Source of the DNA: Lottia gigantea
Taxonomy: Eukaryota > Mollusca > Gastropoda > Lottiidae
NCBI RefSeq assembly: GCF_000327385.1
Contig: NW_008708846.1
Span: forward strand, 1,566,609-1,630,608
DNA: 64,000 nt
Direction: 5' to 3'
Shown: in pieces, positions 45,013 through 57,855 of the stretch
Numbering within the stretch: the stretch's first letter is position 1
Layout: each line of letters begins with the position of its first letter
Position numbers and translations under genes: made by a program
The notes under the pieces: model-generated
What the model saw: only the letters and a program-made list of their open reading frames with translations
The model's database searches: none
What the model was told of the DNA's origin: nothing

Positions 45013-47559
45013 ATCACACCTTCTTTTAATTACCACACGTTAGTTGTATCCATAGCCTTAAAACTTTAAGAAACTTGATCTCTAAATTTACATAAATAAT
45101 GTGACACTGATCAGATATTTTTTTGCAAACGACGTTGTCAAGAAGGTTATATCCAGTTCACTCACACAAAAAGTTCTTAAAATTTGGTTTCCAGGGGTAG
45201 CGTGCCAGGAGTGTGAATAACTTGAATGTTCGTGCTCAAAGGTAATATACAAAACTTGTTTGAAATCCCCGAGTATAACGAAAAACAAGCCATTTTAGTC
45301 ATGCAACCCCTACACACCATTGGAAACACGGAAAAATTTTCTGTCAACATCCTGATTAAGTGTTAGTTAGGAGAAAGTTTTCAAATTGTGATCACCTTTT
45401 CTCGTGCAGTGTCAATGTCCCTCAAAGCAGGAACAATAAAGTTTGTAACACGCAACCAAGAAAATAGTGTGCTTTGCATGTGGATATGCCCAATTAAATC
45501 TATATATCATTGACAGTTGAAAATGAAGGGAAAAGAAGTAAATTGCACGCAACATGCAAGATAGTCTCGGATAAAACGCGACTAGAGAGGTTCGCAGGTT
45601 AGTTTAGAGCCAGATATCATGAAAACACCATCGTCAAATCTTTCATAGACAAATGTTAACCAAGTTTTAACATTCAGGGATGAGTCTATTAAGCCGTATT
45701 ATATACAAAACTCAGACTCGGCAAGGTTTTCAGATGGAAAGTGACTGACCACATCAACTCGTTTCCACTTGGATTAAATGTTCATTCAAATACCAATTGA
45801 AAGATGGAAAATTGATGGCCAACACCAAGTCAAGATGGTTATTCCCTGGAAGCAAAATTATAGAGCTATGTTGTGAACCAGTATTATGTTAATGGCGACC
45901 ATTATCTCAACGAATTGCTGAATAGAAGTAGAGTACCAACAAGAAACTGTGCCATGTCTTAAGTAATATCATCGAAGGGCGCAGATCTACCACAGGGTAG
46001 GGCCGTTACAGACCACAGCAAATGTATTCCACAGATCGATCGATGCATATTTACTTTCCTAAGAACGTACCAACAGCTTCTCGAGGTCATCTGAAAAGGT
46101 GCCTTTCATAGAAGAGTTCTGCAGTCATGCCTCATAAAAGAGTGGATTTATTTTACCTTTAATTGTGGAGATTTTAAATATTCGTGGATCCTATAAACAT
46201 GTTTCCATTTGGAGTACCTTTGTTTTTGGCCTATTCATTTGGAGTATTAATTTTACTGTTCATTGACCTTAAGTGCTCATTAAACATTTTCTATGCTTAA
46301 ATGTTTCTTGCTCAAAATGTGCGAATTGATCATTATAAAGTAATACAGTTGTTTCGTGCATTCTACAGTACAGCAATTGAAATATGAGGATTGTAGCAGC
46401 AATGTGATGCCCTTGACCTTAGTCTTAAACGGAAATGGATTAATTTGCGTCTGAGGGTTGTTCAACAGACCACGAGAAAACATGATAAAATATATCATTG
46501 ATTTACATCTTTAAGATTTTAATTTTCGTACAGGTAAATGTACAATTAAATATATGCTCTTAGAGGATTTGTTGATAAATCAAAATTGGATAAAAAAAAA
46601 TATAATAGAAAGTTAAAATCTGAGTAGTGTAGATATTTATGGTGTACTTTGAACGGATATACATATCATTCCATATATATTGAACTTTTCGAAAATAGGG
46701 CTCAGGATAGAAGTTCCCTATCACAAAACCAGACACCACTTTGGTTTTTATTATTATTTTATAGACGGCAAAAATGATTTTAAAATCAGACTTGATCATT
46801 TCCAATGAAACATCACAGTCAATTTATTAAATGCATTTATTATTTATATATAGGATTCAACCTTCAAAAACTTTTGTATTGTTTCTTATGAAAAAAAAAC
46901 TGTTATAGTTCTCATTTTATAATTTATCAGAACTTACAAACAAAAATTTATTATTTTATAATTCAACTCAAAATTAAGATTCTATTATAGACATAGTTGT
47001 TTGAATATTCAAACTCTGAGATCTAATATCTTTATGGGTTTTTATATTGTCTCTATAAAACTTGGAAACAGAGAAAAATAAATTGATTTTATCCAGTTTA
47101 GACAATTGTCATTAAGTTTGAAATCTTATACCGTCTTAAAATAAGAGACAAAAGCCATCAAGACCTCGATCAATTCAAAACCCACAGAATATAACTTTAC
47201 AGTTAAAAATATCATTAACATCAGAAATTTATTTTTCATCGAGACAAAAGAAAATTTGTAAAAAAAAAAGACTAAATGATAATAATAATAAAAAAAATTC
47301 AATTATTATTTTCGAATATGTATAATGGCCATCCAGCTACCATTGGGATATTTCTGTCTATACAAAACACCTTTCAAATGATTTTTGTCAAGGGTATCGT
47401 GTATCCTGTGTAATTATATACTATAATTTTGTTTAATTTTATTGAGATGCGGTACAAATGATTTTATGAGTAGAATGGATTTTATTCAACGATATCTGTT
47501 CGACTTACAGAATTTTTAATGTCTTTTGCTATCTATAATTATTTCTATACAAAGCGAAC
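45013..47559. other. Intergenic DNA, nothing certain
   Basis: There is a moderately complex stretch at 45420-46150 with a GATCGATCGATGCAT palindrome-rich patch near 46035. No coding or repeat assignment can be supported. Confidence 0.4.
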
Positions 47560-47720
47560 CCCTTGTTACTGCTGACAGATGGGTCATTATGGACCAATTT
47601 AAAGGCTCATAAATGTCTATTTTTATTTTTTTAGTCGATGAAATTTTCTATTCATGAGAATGTGCGCCCATGTGTTTGAATTTATTTGAATTTAAAGTCA
47701 ATGGAGACGACGGGAAATGA
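47560..47720. promoter_or_regulatory. Candidate regulatory island 3
   Basis: A high-complexity block with GCTGACAGATGGGTCATTAT (TGACAG TALE/Meis-like core next to TCATTA) and GGCTCATAAATGTC is surrounded by very AT-rich DNA. No ORF. The enhancer role is inferred from motifs only. Confidence 0.22.
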
Positions 47721-49364
47721 TAAATGAATGATAATTTTATACTGATGATGTTAATATTCCTTAAAAGTTATGTAATGGTGTAATGTTTTATCTAATGAAA
47801 TGCTGTCTACGCACTTTTAAAATGTTTGTAATACGATGAAACAAGTATACAATCAACAATCAATAACTTATATTATATTTTTATATTATAAAATTTATCG
47901 TTATAATTATATTATTAATGCAGAAAAATTATTTTGTAAATATTCTTTTATACAAAAAAAGTATATCATTCTACTCAATAGAAACAATAGCCTTCCACGA
48001 TCGCGCACATGGCTATGTATTTTTCGGATCCTATCACAATAGACATCTATCAGTATTAATAGACACGCCTATACCGTATGCTGATTTTAATTGTTAAGAC
48101 AAAGCTTAATTCAAGAACTCTAAATTGACTGTATAATTCGAGGCTTAAGGCGTAATCAGATTGGGACCTAAAGAGGCTTGTAAGAGCGGAATGGATAAAT
48201 AAATATTAGTATTGACGTATATGCCTTCATACTCTTGTTGGTAAATCGAATTTTACCGATTTTTTACCACAAATTTGAGTCTATGATCCGATTCACGTTA
48301 AAATTTAATCGGTAAAAGAGACAGTGGGCTCGGGAAAAAATCAACAATATTAAACTCTATATTCTGGTTCGGGGAAATTGATATTATTATTTCTGTAACT
48401 TTGATATAAGTCAAAAGTGTTCTATTTAGTCAAGTATGGATCCCAAAAGTTTGAATAATGATATATAGCAGCAAAAAAAAAACGTTTGACAATTTAGACG
48501 CAATAGAAATCTTTGAGTCAGGTTAGTATGAGTCACAAGCACAAATATTTAATGGAATAAATTCCGTTGGAAATCATTATTTCTTTCATTTGAGTATTTA
48601 GAGCTAAGTGCAGAAACCAGACCTAATCTGACAAGGATTTTTCGTGGAATAAGAAAGACAAAGTGCCTTGATACAGAATTAGAATTTGTCGAATGATAAA
48701 TTTGTCTAAATTGTCCAGCCAAAAAATGATCAAACTGCCGGCAACCAAATTGTTCTCATTTTATACAGAGATTTGAATTGAATATTTCTAGATTCAAATC
48801 AGTGCTATTTTATTGAGAAGTCTCGTAAAAAATATTTTCTTTCTTTTCTTTATAACTTCAGAATATTATAGCCTATCATAATGTTTTAATACGGATTACT
48901 TATTATGTTATTGGATATTAATGTATGATCTTCATGAGACCAATACGAATATTGTAATATAAAACAATGTTATTTGAAGATTGTATATTTTTTGTACCGG
49001 AAAAAACACGCCCGCATGTTTGAGCCTTAAAATATATATTTATTTTATTTCGCTTAATTTAAAGATTATCAATATTTACATTAGAACGGTGTACAGTCTT
49101 ACTATGAATTTTCAAGGAAAGGGTCGAATTCGATGACACTAATAAAATAACAGAACTTCATAAATCGTAATGTTGAGTATGCCTATTGAAGGGTTAAATT
49201 AAGCATGTAATATAACTATCATAATACAACATAAATCATAGAAGATGATGAATCACGACGATTGGGCCATGGGGAGTGTCAAATTCGAAAGTGTTTTTTC
49301 TTAAAACTCACGAAAGTTTTCTACGGCGACCGAAAAGAATTGAAAAACATGTCTGGTTCTTATT

Positions 49365-49720
49365 ATATTTTTCTCTTTGAAACATAAATTAGTGAAGTAG
49401 TAAACAAAACTCCGAATATTAATCACAAAGATCCATTGAAAACAATTCTGTGTCGTTGGTCATGCTTGATAGTCACCATAAGGATAGTAAAAGGATATTT
49501 TACTTGTTGGGAAAGTTTTCAACAACGATAGAAGCATAAACATATTTTTAGTGAATTGTTGTTAACTGCATGTTAAAACTTTACAGGTGTCTGTGATTTT
49601 TTTCTCTTTGAAATATAAATCAGTGAAGTACTTAACAAAACTCCGAATATTCATCACAAAAACCCATCAAAAAGAATTTTGTGCCTTGGGCCATGGTTGA
49701 TCGCCACCATATTGATAGTT
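49365..49720 (+). repeat. Diverged direct duplication (about 125 bp, two copies)
   Basis: 49365-49488 and 49594-49720 share TTTTTCTCTTTGAAA, AACAAAACTCCGAATATT and a TTGATNGNCACCATA-like end in the same order. The separation is about 105 bp of unrelated sequence. Confidence 0.75.
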
Positions 49721-49789
49721 TAAGGCTCATTTAAGGATACATCCACGTGTCTCAAATTAAATGTGATAACAAGGTTGCCTTTAAAAAAG

Positions 49790-50010
49790 ACAATTGAATT
49801 TGTGTGATCAACGAGGCGAAACGGCGCGAGTACAAACGCGTGGATATCCTCGCCTCAGGGCCAAAAGCCGTTGTGTTATCGATGCCCAGTGCTGATAAGA
49901 ATCGAGATTTTGAATTCTGCATTCTGCGTGAATTATTTATTTTGTCGGAAAACTGACAGATCTTTGTGAAATTACAACCCTAATGAAGATGACAATAAAG
50001 CGAACGAAAA
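49790..50010. promoter_or_regulatory. Candidate regulatory island 4
   Basis: A CpG-containing block (GGCGAAACGGCGCGAG, AAACGCGTGGATATCC) is followed by a GATA-type site (GTGCTGATAAGAATCG) and a TGAATTATTTATTTTGTC stretch, in AT-rich surroundings with no ORF. It could be a regulatory element or an old insertion. Confidence 0.22.
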
Positions 50011-52529
50011 TGGGCCAGGTGTACTTTCTTTTATTTCTTGATTGGAATTACCCGTGTTGTTCAGCCAGGTAAATTAAAAACTAATCAAAGATTGGAATTC
50101 TTAATTGAATTGACGTGGCAGGATGTTAGGTTATTTCTCGACATTTTCTGGAATAATTCATAAGCTTCTAGCTCTCCTGGGACTACTGTCAATTTCCTTA
50201 ATAATGTAACTAAGCCTTTGTTTGTTAGTTGTTTTGTTTTTGTACCTGATGATCGGTAGATTTGGTTTGGTTCAGGTGAGAAAATTCTACGAGGAAAACG
50301 CAACAAATTTATTATAAATTACAGTATATATATATGGGTTGCATAACACATTTAAAATAATTGACGAAAAGAATATGAAATGAAATATATTATTTTTGTT
50401 TTTATATTGAAACCACATTCTAGGATTGCACAATTTCTTTTTCTTTCTTTTAGAGATTTTGGACAAATAGACGATCTTTCTTTTTTTTTTATCTTCAATA
50501 GAATTTTCTTAGAATATTAATTTTGTTTTATTTCAAAACAAGGATCGAAATATCAAACGACAATATTTTTTTAGCACAGGTTCACGATGAAGGGCTGAGA
50601 ATAAAAAGAGGTCCAAGGGCCATTTGTGAAAGTTTTCAGATTTCACTTTGGAGTAATTCCCCTTGAAATTCTCTTCATTTTGATATAATCATTGTGATGC
50701 AAATTTAAGAAACAACTGTGATATACACTCTCTTGATTTCAAATATGCATTGAAAGAATGGGCTAAACTCAAGGTTTTTCGCCCTTTTCTCTAATAGTGA
50801 CAAATGGCATCTATAGACACCTTCTTGATCTCAGCTCTTCAATTATATTTGAATTATTTAAGTTTTATGTTTAAACGCCCACACGAAGTTTGAATATAAA
50901 ATTGTATGTATGTGGTAAAATTGTGGCAAGGTGATTTAATTTGATTTTCTCAATGATCAGGTAATAATTTTCTGATAAACAGTCTTGGACTGTGTCGTTT
51001 GCCCAAAGTGCCAGCATGCTCTGTCTAAAAACTATGTTTTGTCTGAACAGCGGCATTGATCTTTAACATGCTCAGCCTGTAGAACAGGATGCCTCAGTAC
51101 ATTGTATCTATATGAAAGACAGGGCGCTTTTTCCATGTCACTGCCTCCGCATAATATTTTATATGCTCTGAAATTTTATAACATTTGTTAAAAATCCATT
51201 TTGTATTCATCGAATACATGGGAATTAGCTTTAGTTAGATTAAGTTTGACACCTTTTCATATAGAATTGGGTGCTGAAAACAAGATGTCACTTTTCATTT
51301 CATGAAATCGCTAATTAATCTTTTCTTTGATGATACTATCTTTGAATGGAGAGAAAATATAAAGCATAATTATTGTGGTAGGTTTTTGTCTTGTATTGGC
51401 GTCGCCGATTGTTCACCGTCGGTCGTAACAATTCTTTACCATATGTTCGTGGATATAATCCCATCAATCGACTATGTCGCATTGCAATGAATAATACCAG
51501 CGAGCGGAAATTATTTCTTTATTAATAAATCATATATAATTAAGATTAACAACCTGTTCGAAAATTTTTCTCGTTCCAAGATCGATAAGCACACCTTTTC
51601 TTTCTGTAATCAACGGGATGTCTGAATTTAATCAAAATAAACAACAACCCCGAATGAATAATTCAGAATAAAAGAGAATTTATATTGATTTGGTGAAATA
51701 AATCAATCATAACGGTTTTTTAAGTTTGGAACTAGGAAATATTTTTAAAATGTAAATGCTTCCACAATCTGTCAAGTTTACGATCAAAGGAACCGAATTG
51801 GCTATTTTAATTCCAGTAAGGTATAACTACAGACTATTCCAGTTAATAATTTATGATGTTTTATTTCAATAGAAATCATAACAAAAGGTCATCTATGAAT
51901 AAATAAAATAAACTTTGATTAATATCAGACCAATTAAAGAAATTTTATTCTATATATTCAATTTGCTAATTGCCAATAAAAAATGTGTCGAATTTAAATT
52001 CTGGTTCGTTTTTGCATTGAATCGCATTGTTTTCTATTTACGAATTACAGTCCATGCTGTAATATACATTTTTAGTAAAATCTCTGTCTCCACTGAAAAA
52101 TGTAATAAAATGGTCCAAATAAAATACGAAAGCCAATCTACAATTCGACAACCTAACATGGAATGAACAAATTTCAACCAAATTTCGATATAATTTACAA
52201 ATTATATTCATGTGATATTGAAATAAAAAGTAAACATATTATGTTCGCTATTTAAATGCAATTCTATAAGCTATTAAAGAACGAAAAACACTCCCACTCG
52301 CAAATAATACGCACCATCTATACAGATATTGTAAGTAAAATATCTGTCAGTGCGCAAATTATTAGCAAGACAATTTGTAATACAATTAGTACATTTCATA
52401 TCAATATTTAGGGACAATTAACTTAATAATTTAAGGTAAATATCAGGGATCCAATTAGACAGAACATTAACATGTTATATAATGATAATGATATGTAGCC
52501 GAATGTACGTTATGTGTGATATGAAAGAC
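50011..52529. other. AT-rich intergenic DNA, nothing recognised
   Basis: Only short chance-length reading frames and T-rich runs (50480-50490) are seen. Confidence 0.5.
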
Positions 52530-52915
52530 AAAATTTACGCGTAACTAGCAAGCTAGGCAAATATTAAATATTTACATCCTATAAAAAATGTACACGTAAC
52601 TAGGCGAATATTAAATATTAACATCCTATGAAAAAATGTACACGTAACTAGCAAGCCAGGCGAATATTAAATATTTATATCCTAACATTTTTTACACGTA
52701 ACTAGCAAGCTAGGCGAATATTAAATATTTAGATCTTATGAAAAAATTTACAAGTAACTAGTAAGGAAGGCGAATGTTAAATATTTACATTTTATAAAAA
52801 AAAATTGCACGTAACTATCAAGGAAGTTGACTATTAAATATTTATATCTTATAAAAGAGATGTACACGTAACTAGCAATGCTAGGCGAATGTGAAATATT
52901 GACATCCTATAAAGA
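52530..52915 (+). repeat. 50-60-bp tandem repeat
   Basis: Seven copies start near 52537, 52590, 52639, 52692, 52751, 52806 and 52861. The consensus carries ACACGTAACTAGCAAGCTAG, GCGAATATTAAATATT and CATCCTATAAAAA. The second unit lacks a few bases and units 5 and 6 are the most diverged. Confidence 0.9.
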
Positions 52916-53086
52916 TAAAGAAAGACAAGTATTCTAAAAAAAAATTTAAATGACTGAATGTCAGCATATAATTTATTATATTATTACATAATGAATACTC
53001 TCTGTATGTTAAAGAAAGTGTATTGTATGCTTTGAACTCTTGCTTCTTTCTGACCGAAAGATAATTAGGATGACTGAAATTGATTT

Positions 53087-53284
53087 ATGGACAAAATCTG
53101 TGACAGTTTGAGAAAACAGCAGGTCGCTAATGAACTGGCAAATAGCAATCAATTCGGTGGTGATTATCTCTCTGGGACCGAATCCGCCCCGAACCCCAGT
53201 GGACGATTTGACAACATAACAAGTCGACTCATTTCGATTTGGTTGCAAATATCGCCCTTGAGACAACCTAGTCGGGTTATGTGA
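53087..53284 (+). CDS. Short ORF of unknown status
   Basis: A 65-codon frame (MDKICDSLRKQQVANELANS, then GTESAPNPSGRFDN) has less AT-rich composition than its flanks. The opposite strand is also open over part of it. No splice sites or family are recognised. It could be a fragment of a gene or of a repeat. Confidence 0.15.
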   Translation: MDKICDSLRKQQVANELANSNQFGGDYLSGTESAPNPSGRFDNITSRLISIWLQISPLRQPSRVM

Positions 53285-54269
53285 CAAAATATTGTTCTTG
53301 TTCTATACGGGAAGTAGCTAGAATAAATCCCCAAGAAATATTCTATCCCGCAGTTCATTTGGTGCCAAACTGTCTTAAATGTAAGCCGATTTCTCTTGAA
53401 ATTCTCTACGGTATATTTAAGACTGTTCTATTTGTCTTATGCCAATAGATTTAGAATATCATCACCCGGGAGATAAAAAGATATAGTTAATTATAATTTG
53501 AAAACTGGAAAAGATAAACATACCGCCTCGTTTTACTGTTTTGTATCTATTTGCTATTTTAGCATTTTGATATCATCACGACAAAATGATAACAGGAATG
53601 AAATAATTCCAAATAAAACAATTATAAATTAAAATTTGGCTAAAACGCTAATAAGACGTGTACAGTTATAAAGTTTTCCTGCATGTCTGGGCATAACAAT
53701 ATACATGTAAAATATTAATCATTCAATCGTCCTCTACAGAATCAAGATGCAAACCGCGTAGAAACACATCAGGAAACGCATCGTCGGTCATCAAATATCA
53801 TCATCGGATATTCAACATTGCCATTGTACTGAAAAAATAATTTGAATTTGAAAAATGTCCGTTCTCTGTCTAGTATTTTCCAAATGAATGTCATTTCATT
53901 TTGATGAGATGTAATTTTTTTCGGCTGTATAGATTTACAAGAAGGCCTATAATACATTTAATACTATTGCTATAAATGTATGTGTTTATGTAATATATTA
54001 CAATATGGTTGCAATATTATTTAGTTATTTATTACTAAAGTGATACGTGGTTTTCCACCAGTAAAATTGATTCTTAAATTACTCATGCCTTTCTTTACTT
54101 TTCATGAATAACTGCCAGATTCAAGCTGACCGATAACTTATTACGCCTGGAACTTGGGTTGTGAATTTACATAGGGAAGTTAAAATTATATTCGTTTTTT
54201 ACGTCGATTGTTAATACCTACATAGTTCTTGATAACACCAATCTTTGATAATTATTTAATGAATCATGT

Positions 54270-54825
54270 ATATTGTGGAACAAAAAGGCACATGTTATGT
54301 AAGATGACCTCCAGATTTCTCACAATATCCGACCCTGTTCGGCTTCAATTTTCTATTGTTCCAAACATTACACTGGCAACGGGCCCCTTCGCCCTTTACA
54401 CATTCTTCTTGGTTTCGTATTAAATATCCTATTGCCCTTAAATATTATAATAACGATTATAATCAACAAAATGAAATGGAGTTTTTACGCCCTACTTTTC
54501 TGCACCCTGTGGGCTAATGTAGACGGGCAACGCCATTCAGGGTGCAATGAGAGAAATTTTGCCCATGCAGGGCAGCGGCATTAGCCTGCTCTTTTTCGAT
54601 TTCCAACTGTCGAGGGATATTTAACGCACACAGCCTGTACCACGCGGGGTATAATCAACAAATTTTGATAACACGACTCAACTCAATTTCAACTTTAATT
54701 TCTATTATATAATTAGAAGAAAATTCCTATGTATTATATAAAAATATAAGATTATGAAATCCTATTTGCAAAAACACCTCTGAATATATTACAAAGAAGT
54801 TTAGTTATATTTATACCAAATTGGA
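54270..54825 (+). repeat. Interspersed repeat family F, copy 1 (interrupted by an insert)
   Basis: It shares AAGATGACCTCCAGATTTCT, CCTTTACACATTCT, TATCC-ATTGCCCTTAAATA and ACATCTGAATATATTACAAA-type segments with 57105-57465. A 179-bp stretch at 54471-54649 is missing from the second copy. It runs directly into a Penelope-like fossil and may be part of that element's terminal region. Confidence 0.78.
54471..54649. mobile_element. 179-bp insert with 13-bp target duplication; SINE-like or retroposed fragment
   Basis: TATAATCAACAAA occurs at 54458-54470 and again at 54650-54662. The sequence between them is absent from the related repeat at 57105-57465, so this is a filled site. The insert is much more GC-rich than its surroundings. 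A long, variable-length duplication points to target-primed retroposition rather than a cut-and-paste element. On the + strand it starts with an ATG and 37 codons resembling a secretory signal (MKWSFYALLFCTLWANVDG). On the minus strand GTGTGCGTTAAATATCC resembles parts of invertebrate SINEs. Neither reading is secure. Confidence 0.6.
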
Positions 54826-55255
54826 CCCCATTCTAGTAACTTTCTGAAACAATTCCATTAAAAGGTTCTTAGACGATATTTGTATCATTTGGACAGAAAC
54901 TTATTCGGAATGTTCCTAATCTTGTGTAATCACCCGTTAAGCTAACTGAAAATATTTCCGAATATAATATGAATTTCTTTGATACGACTGTATCCAAAGG
55001 GCCGACTTTTATCCAAACCTGAAAAATTAGACATCAAAGTTTATTTCACAGAAACTGACACAACTTTTGTTTACAACTTTGTAATTAAACCGCAAATTCT
55101 GAGATTTAACAGAATTTGCACTAGAAAGACAGATTTTGATTCAGTGTATTCAGTAAATTGAGAGAAAAATTAAAAACGACACAATTTAAGAGATTAATAT
55201 GCACCCTTTAATACCACGGCCATATAAGCTTCTCTGATTGTCAAACGATATTGCA
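54826..55255 (+). mobile_element. Penelope-like retroelement fossil: reverse transcriptase fragment
   Basis: Conceptual pieces show RFLDDICIIW-like sequence (the catalytic RT motif region), NMNFFDTTVSKG-like sequence and IKPQILRFNRICTRKTDFD, all characteristic of Penelope-like reverse transcriptases. The fragment is bounded by TTGGACCCCATTC on the left and GCTTCTCTGATTGTCAAACG on the right, the same two motifs seen beyond the endonuclease end at 14.8-15.2 kb. It is truncated and decayed, with several breaks. Confidence 0.65.
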
Positions 55256-57104
55256 AATTCTTATCTTAAGATTAAAGCTACCAGTTGGCATATAATACCT
55301 TGTCTGGCAAGCTATCTTTAATAACCTATTTCAGATATTAGCAAGTTGTAGTTGTATAATATTGTACATATAGGCCAACGTTTGTATTCAAATTGAGTTG
55401 CCACCTTTTATATATTCTTTATAGTTACATTAATCATTAATGGAGAGGGGTAATATAGGTAAAGCCTGTTCCCTAATCCGTTTCATAATGTATATATATA
55501 TATATAATTGTGAATAGAATATTATTTACCAAACAAAAATTATGCATGTTTTGTATAATGTGTATGCATTGTATTATTTCATTCTTTCGGAACTTATATT
55601 GTTGTCATTTCTCTTTGCACATAGCGAAGTACATTTTATTATATTTTGTATTTAATCCTCTTCTTGTGACCTTGGCCAGTGCTTTCCTTAACACCCAACA
55701 TCAATAAACTAAAATACTATATAATACATAATTCTGAAAATATTTATACCCATGTATTATTTACATTATATACATCATAATAAGATAGAATTATGAGATG
55801 TATATTTTATAATTGAAACAACGATGGTAATTATTCATTCATTTATTTACTGATAAGATATCATAGAACAATACAATCTAGTTAAAATAACATTACAATT
55901 TACAATTGCATTTTCGTTTATTTTTTTCTTATGTTTCGTCCGCAATGAAGAGAAGAATATAAACATATTATAAAACATGGCAATTCCTCGAGTTATCTTA
56001 ATTAATTCATATTATTTACTTCCTTCTCCATGAAAAATATTATAGTATTTAGATCTCTAGTATCCAACCTATCAGATTCTTCGCATCCTTTTGCGACGTG
56101 TTGACGCTGCTGGTACCCAATCTACCATAAGCACTTTGAACAGAATCAATATTCTACCTGAAATCGACGATAAAAACTTTTGGTTTGGCTTCTCAGGTAC
56201 CCATGAGATGTTCATATGTACCCTAAAGGAGCACTGGTAACTCGAAACCAGTAATTATTCAGTAATTATTTATTTATTTACCTGAATACATATCAGTGGA
56301 ACTAATAGAAAAGAAATCTTCATTCTGAAAATAACACAGCAGTCGAGCTACATAATTCAATTTCAAAACAATCTATCAAAAACTACAGGCTGAAAGTCTT
56401 CTCAATTGTTCTTGAAAATAAAGTCTAGAGAGAAAATTATTCCAGGAAAAAGTGTATTGTATAGAGGCATTGCGTGATAAGATGAAATATATTGGCCAAG
56501 TTGTCAATCAAACCTATCTAAGTCTGTCCACAGGAGAAAGTGTGTATTTCATTCTAATTAAGAAAAGTAATAGTCATGAAGTACTCAATAAGCCTGGCTA
56601 AATTTATCAGACACTTTTTACGATTATAGACTTCTTTGTGTATTTTTCTAGCAACATCCGCCCAGGAAAATATTATACCCAAGTTACACATCTTTAGTTC
56701 ACATAAATTGAAAAATTATTATTTTTTACCCATTTTAAAACCCTAAAAATTATATGATTTTGCTTCTTATTTTTTTAGCATTGATTATATCAATTTTTTT
56801 GGTGAGAATGCAATTGATTATTGTCCTTTTATTTATTTTTTATTCTCAGTTTTGAGCACAAACAGAAAATTTGTATAACTAGACGACCCTTTCATAGTTC
56901 ATCATCTAACAATATCGTGTTTACAGACTGGCTTCGGGTACTATTTCCATTTTTCATCATTCGGATTATAGATTTTGAAACCTTTTGGGTTGCATAATTA
57001 ATTCAAATGTTACATTTCAAAAGTAGAACATCTATGCAAGCCTGTGCAATCACAGATACGAGACTGTACAGTACACTCTTTGAAAATTATGTAATGAAAC
57101 AAAA
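55256..57104. other. AT-rich intergenic DNA
   Basis: A (TA)n tract lies at about 55491-55506. I see no coding region with motifs or splice support, and no further repeat relationships within the window. Confidence 0.5.
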
Positions 57105-57465
57105 AGGCACATATTATGTAAGATGACCTCCAGATTTCTAACTATACTCCACTCGAACTGCGCTGTTCGTTTTCATTTTCTATTGTGCCAACCCTTGTTC
57201 TTGCAACGGGTCCTTTCACCCTTTACACATTCTCCTTGGTTTCGTGTTCAATATCCAATTGCCCTTAAATATGATAATAATAATAATAATCAACAAGAGA
57301 CCACAAGTTTTGACCCGACCCTGGACCAATTTCAACTTTCATTTCTAGTAGAAAATTGGAAGAAAATGCCTATGTATTGTACCAAAATATAAGAATATGA
57401 AATCCTATTTTCAAAAACACATCTGAATATATTACAAAGAAATTTACTTATATTTATACCAATTG
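57105..57465 (+). repeat. Interspersed repeat family F, copy 2 (empty site)
   Basis: A direct relative of 54270-54825 that lacks the 179-bp insert. Around the insertion point it reads AATAATCAACAAGAGACC. The 57123-57392 frame lies wholly in the repeat and is not treated as a gene. Confidence 0.78.
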
Positions 57466-57479
57466 TAACTATTCACCGC

Positions 57480-57845
57480 CGAATTCATTCGACCGACGCA
57501 GTGGTTACACTGAGAGAATGCCTGCGTTGATAACTCTCCTGCAAATCAATTCCTCGTCCTTTTTTGCATCACTGGAGGTCTCCATTTTATTTGTCATTGG
57601 ACTCTTCGGGCGTCTGTGATTTGTTGATTTAGGCAAGTTCGCAATTGACTTAACCAGAAAGAACGAGTCGATGGCGTTGAATATTCTGGCGATGAATATT
57701 CCGGCGAATAATACCAAACATGCTTGATGTTGACGAATGGCTTCGGTCGATGCTCATACGAATGTTGTAGCGCTGGATACACTAGGCGAAGTTCGTTGGC
57801 GATCGACTTGCCCAAACCATTCGCCGTGAAAATTTGCCCATTCTG
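57480..57845 (-). other. GC-rich island with two overlapping antisense reading frames
   Basis: Between two repeats lies a sharply GC-richer block with minus-strand frames at 57594-57815 (73 codons, with an imperfect YYSPEYSSPEYSTPS repeat) and 57505-57717 (70 codons, ending KKDEELICRRVINAGILSV). Neither is recognised. The composition change and repeat borders suggest a captured or transposed fragment. An exon of an unknown gene is the alternative. Confidence 0.35.
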
Positions 57846-57855
57846 TCCCCAGCTT

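Noticed and set aside
57123-57392. 89-codon frame sharing MTSRFLTI with a frame at 54229-54423
   Set aside because: The shared start comes from repeat family F. The frames diverge and are interrupted differently, as expected of a non-coding repeat.
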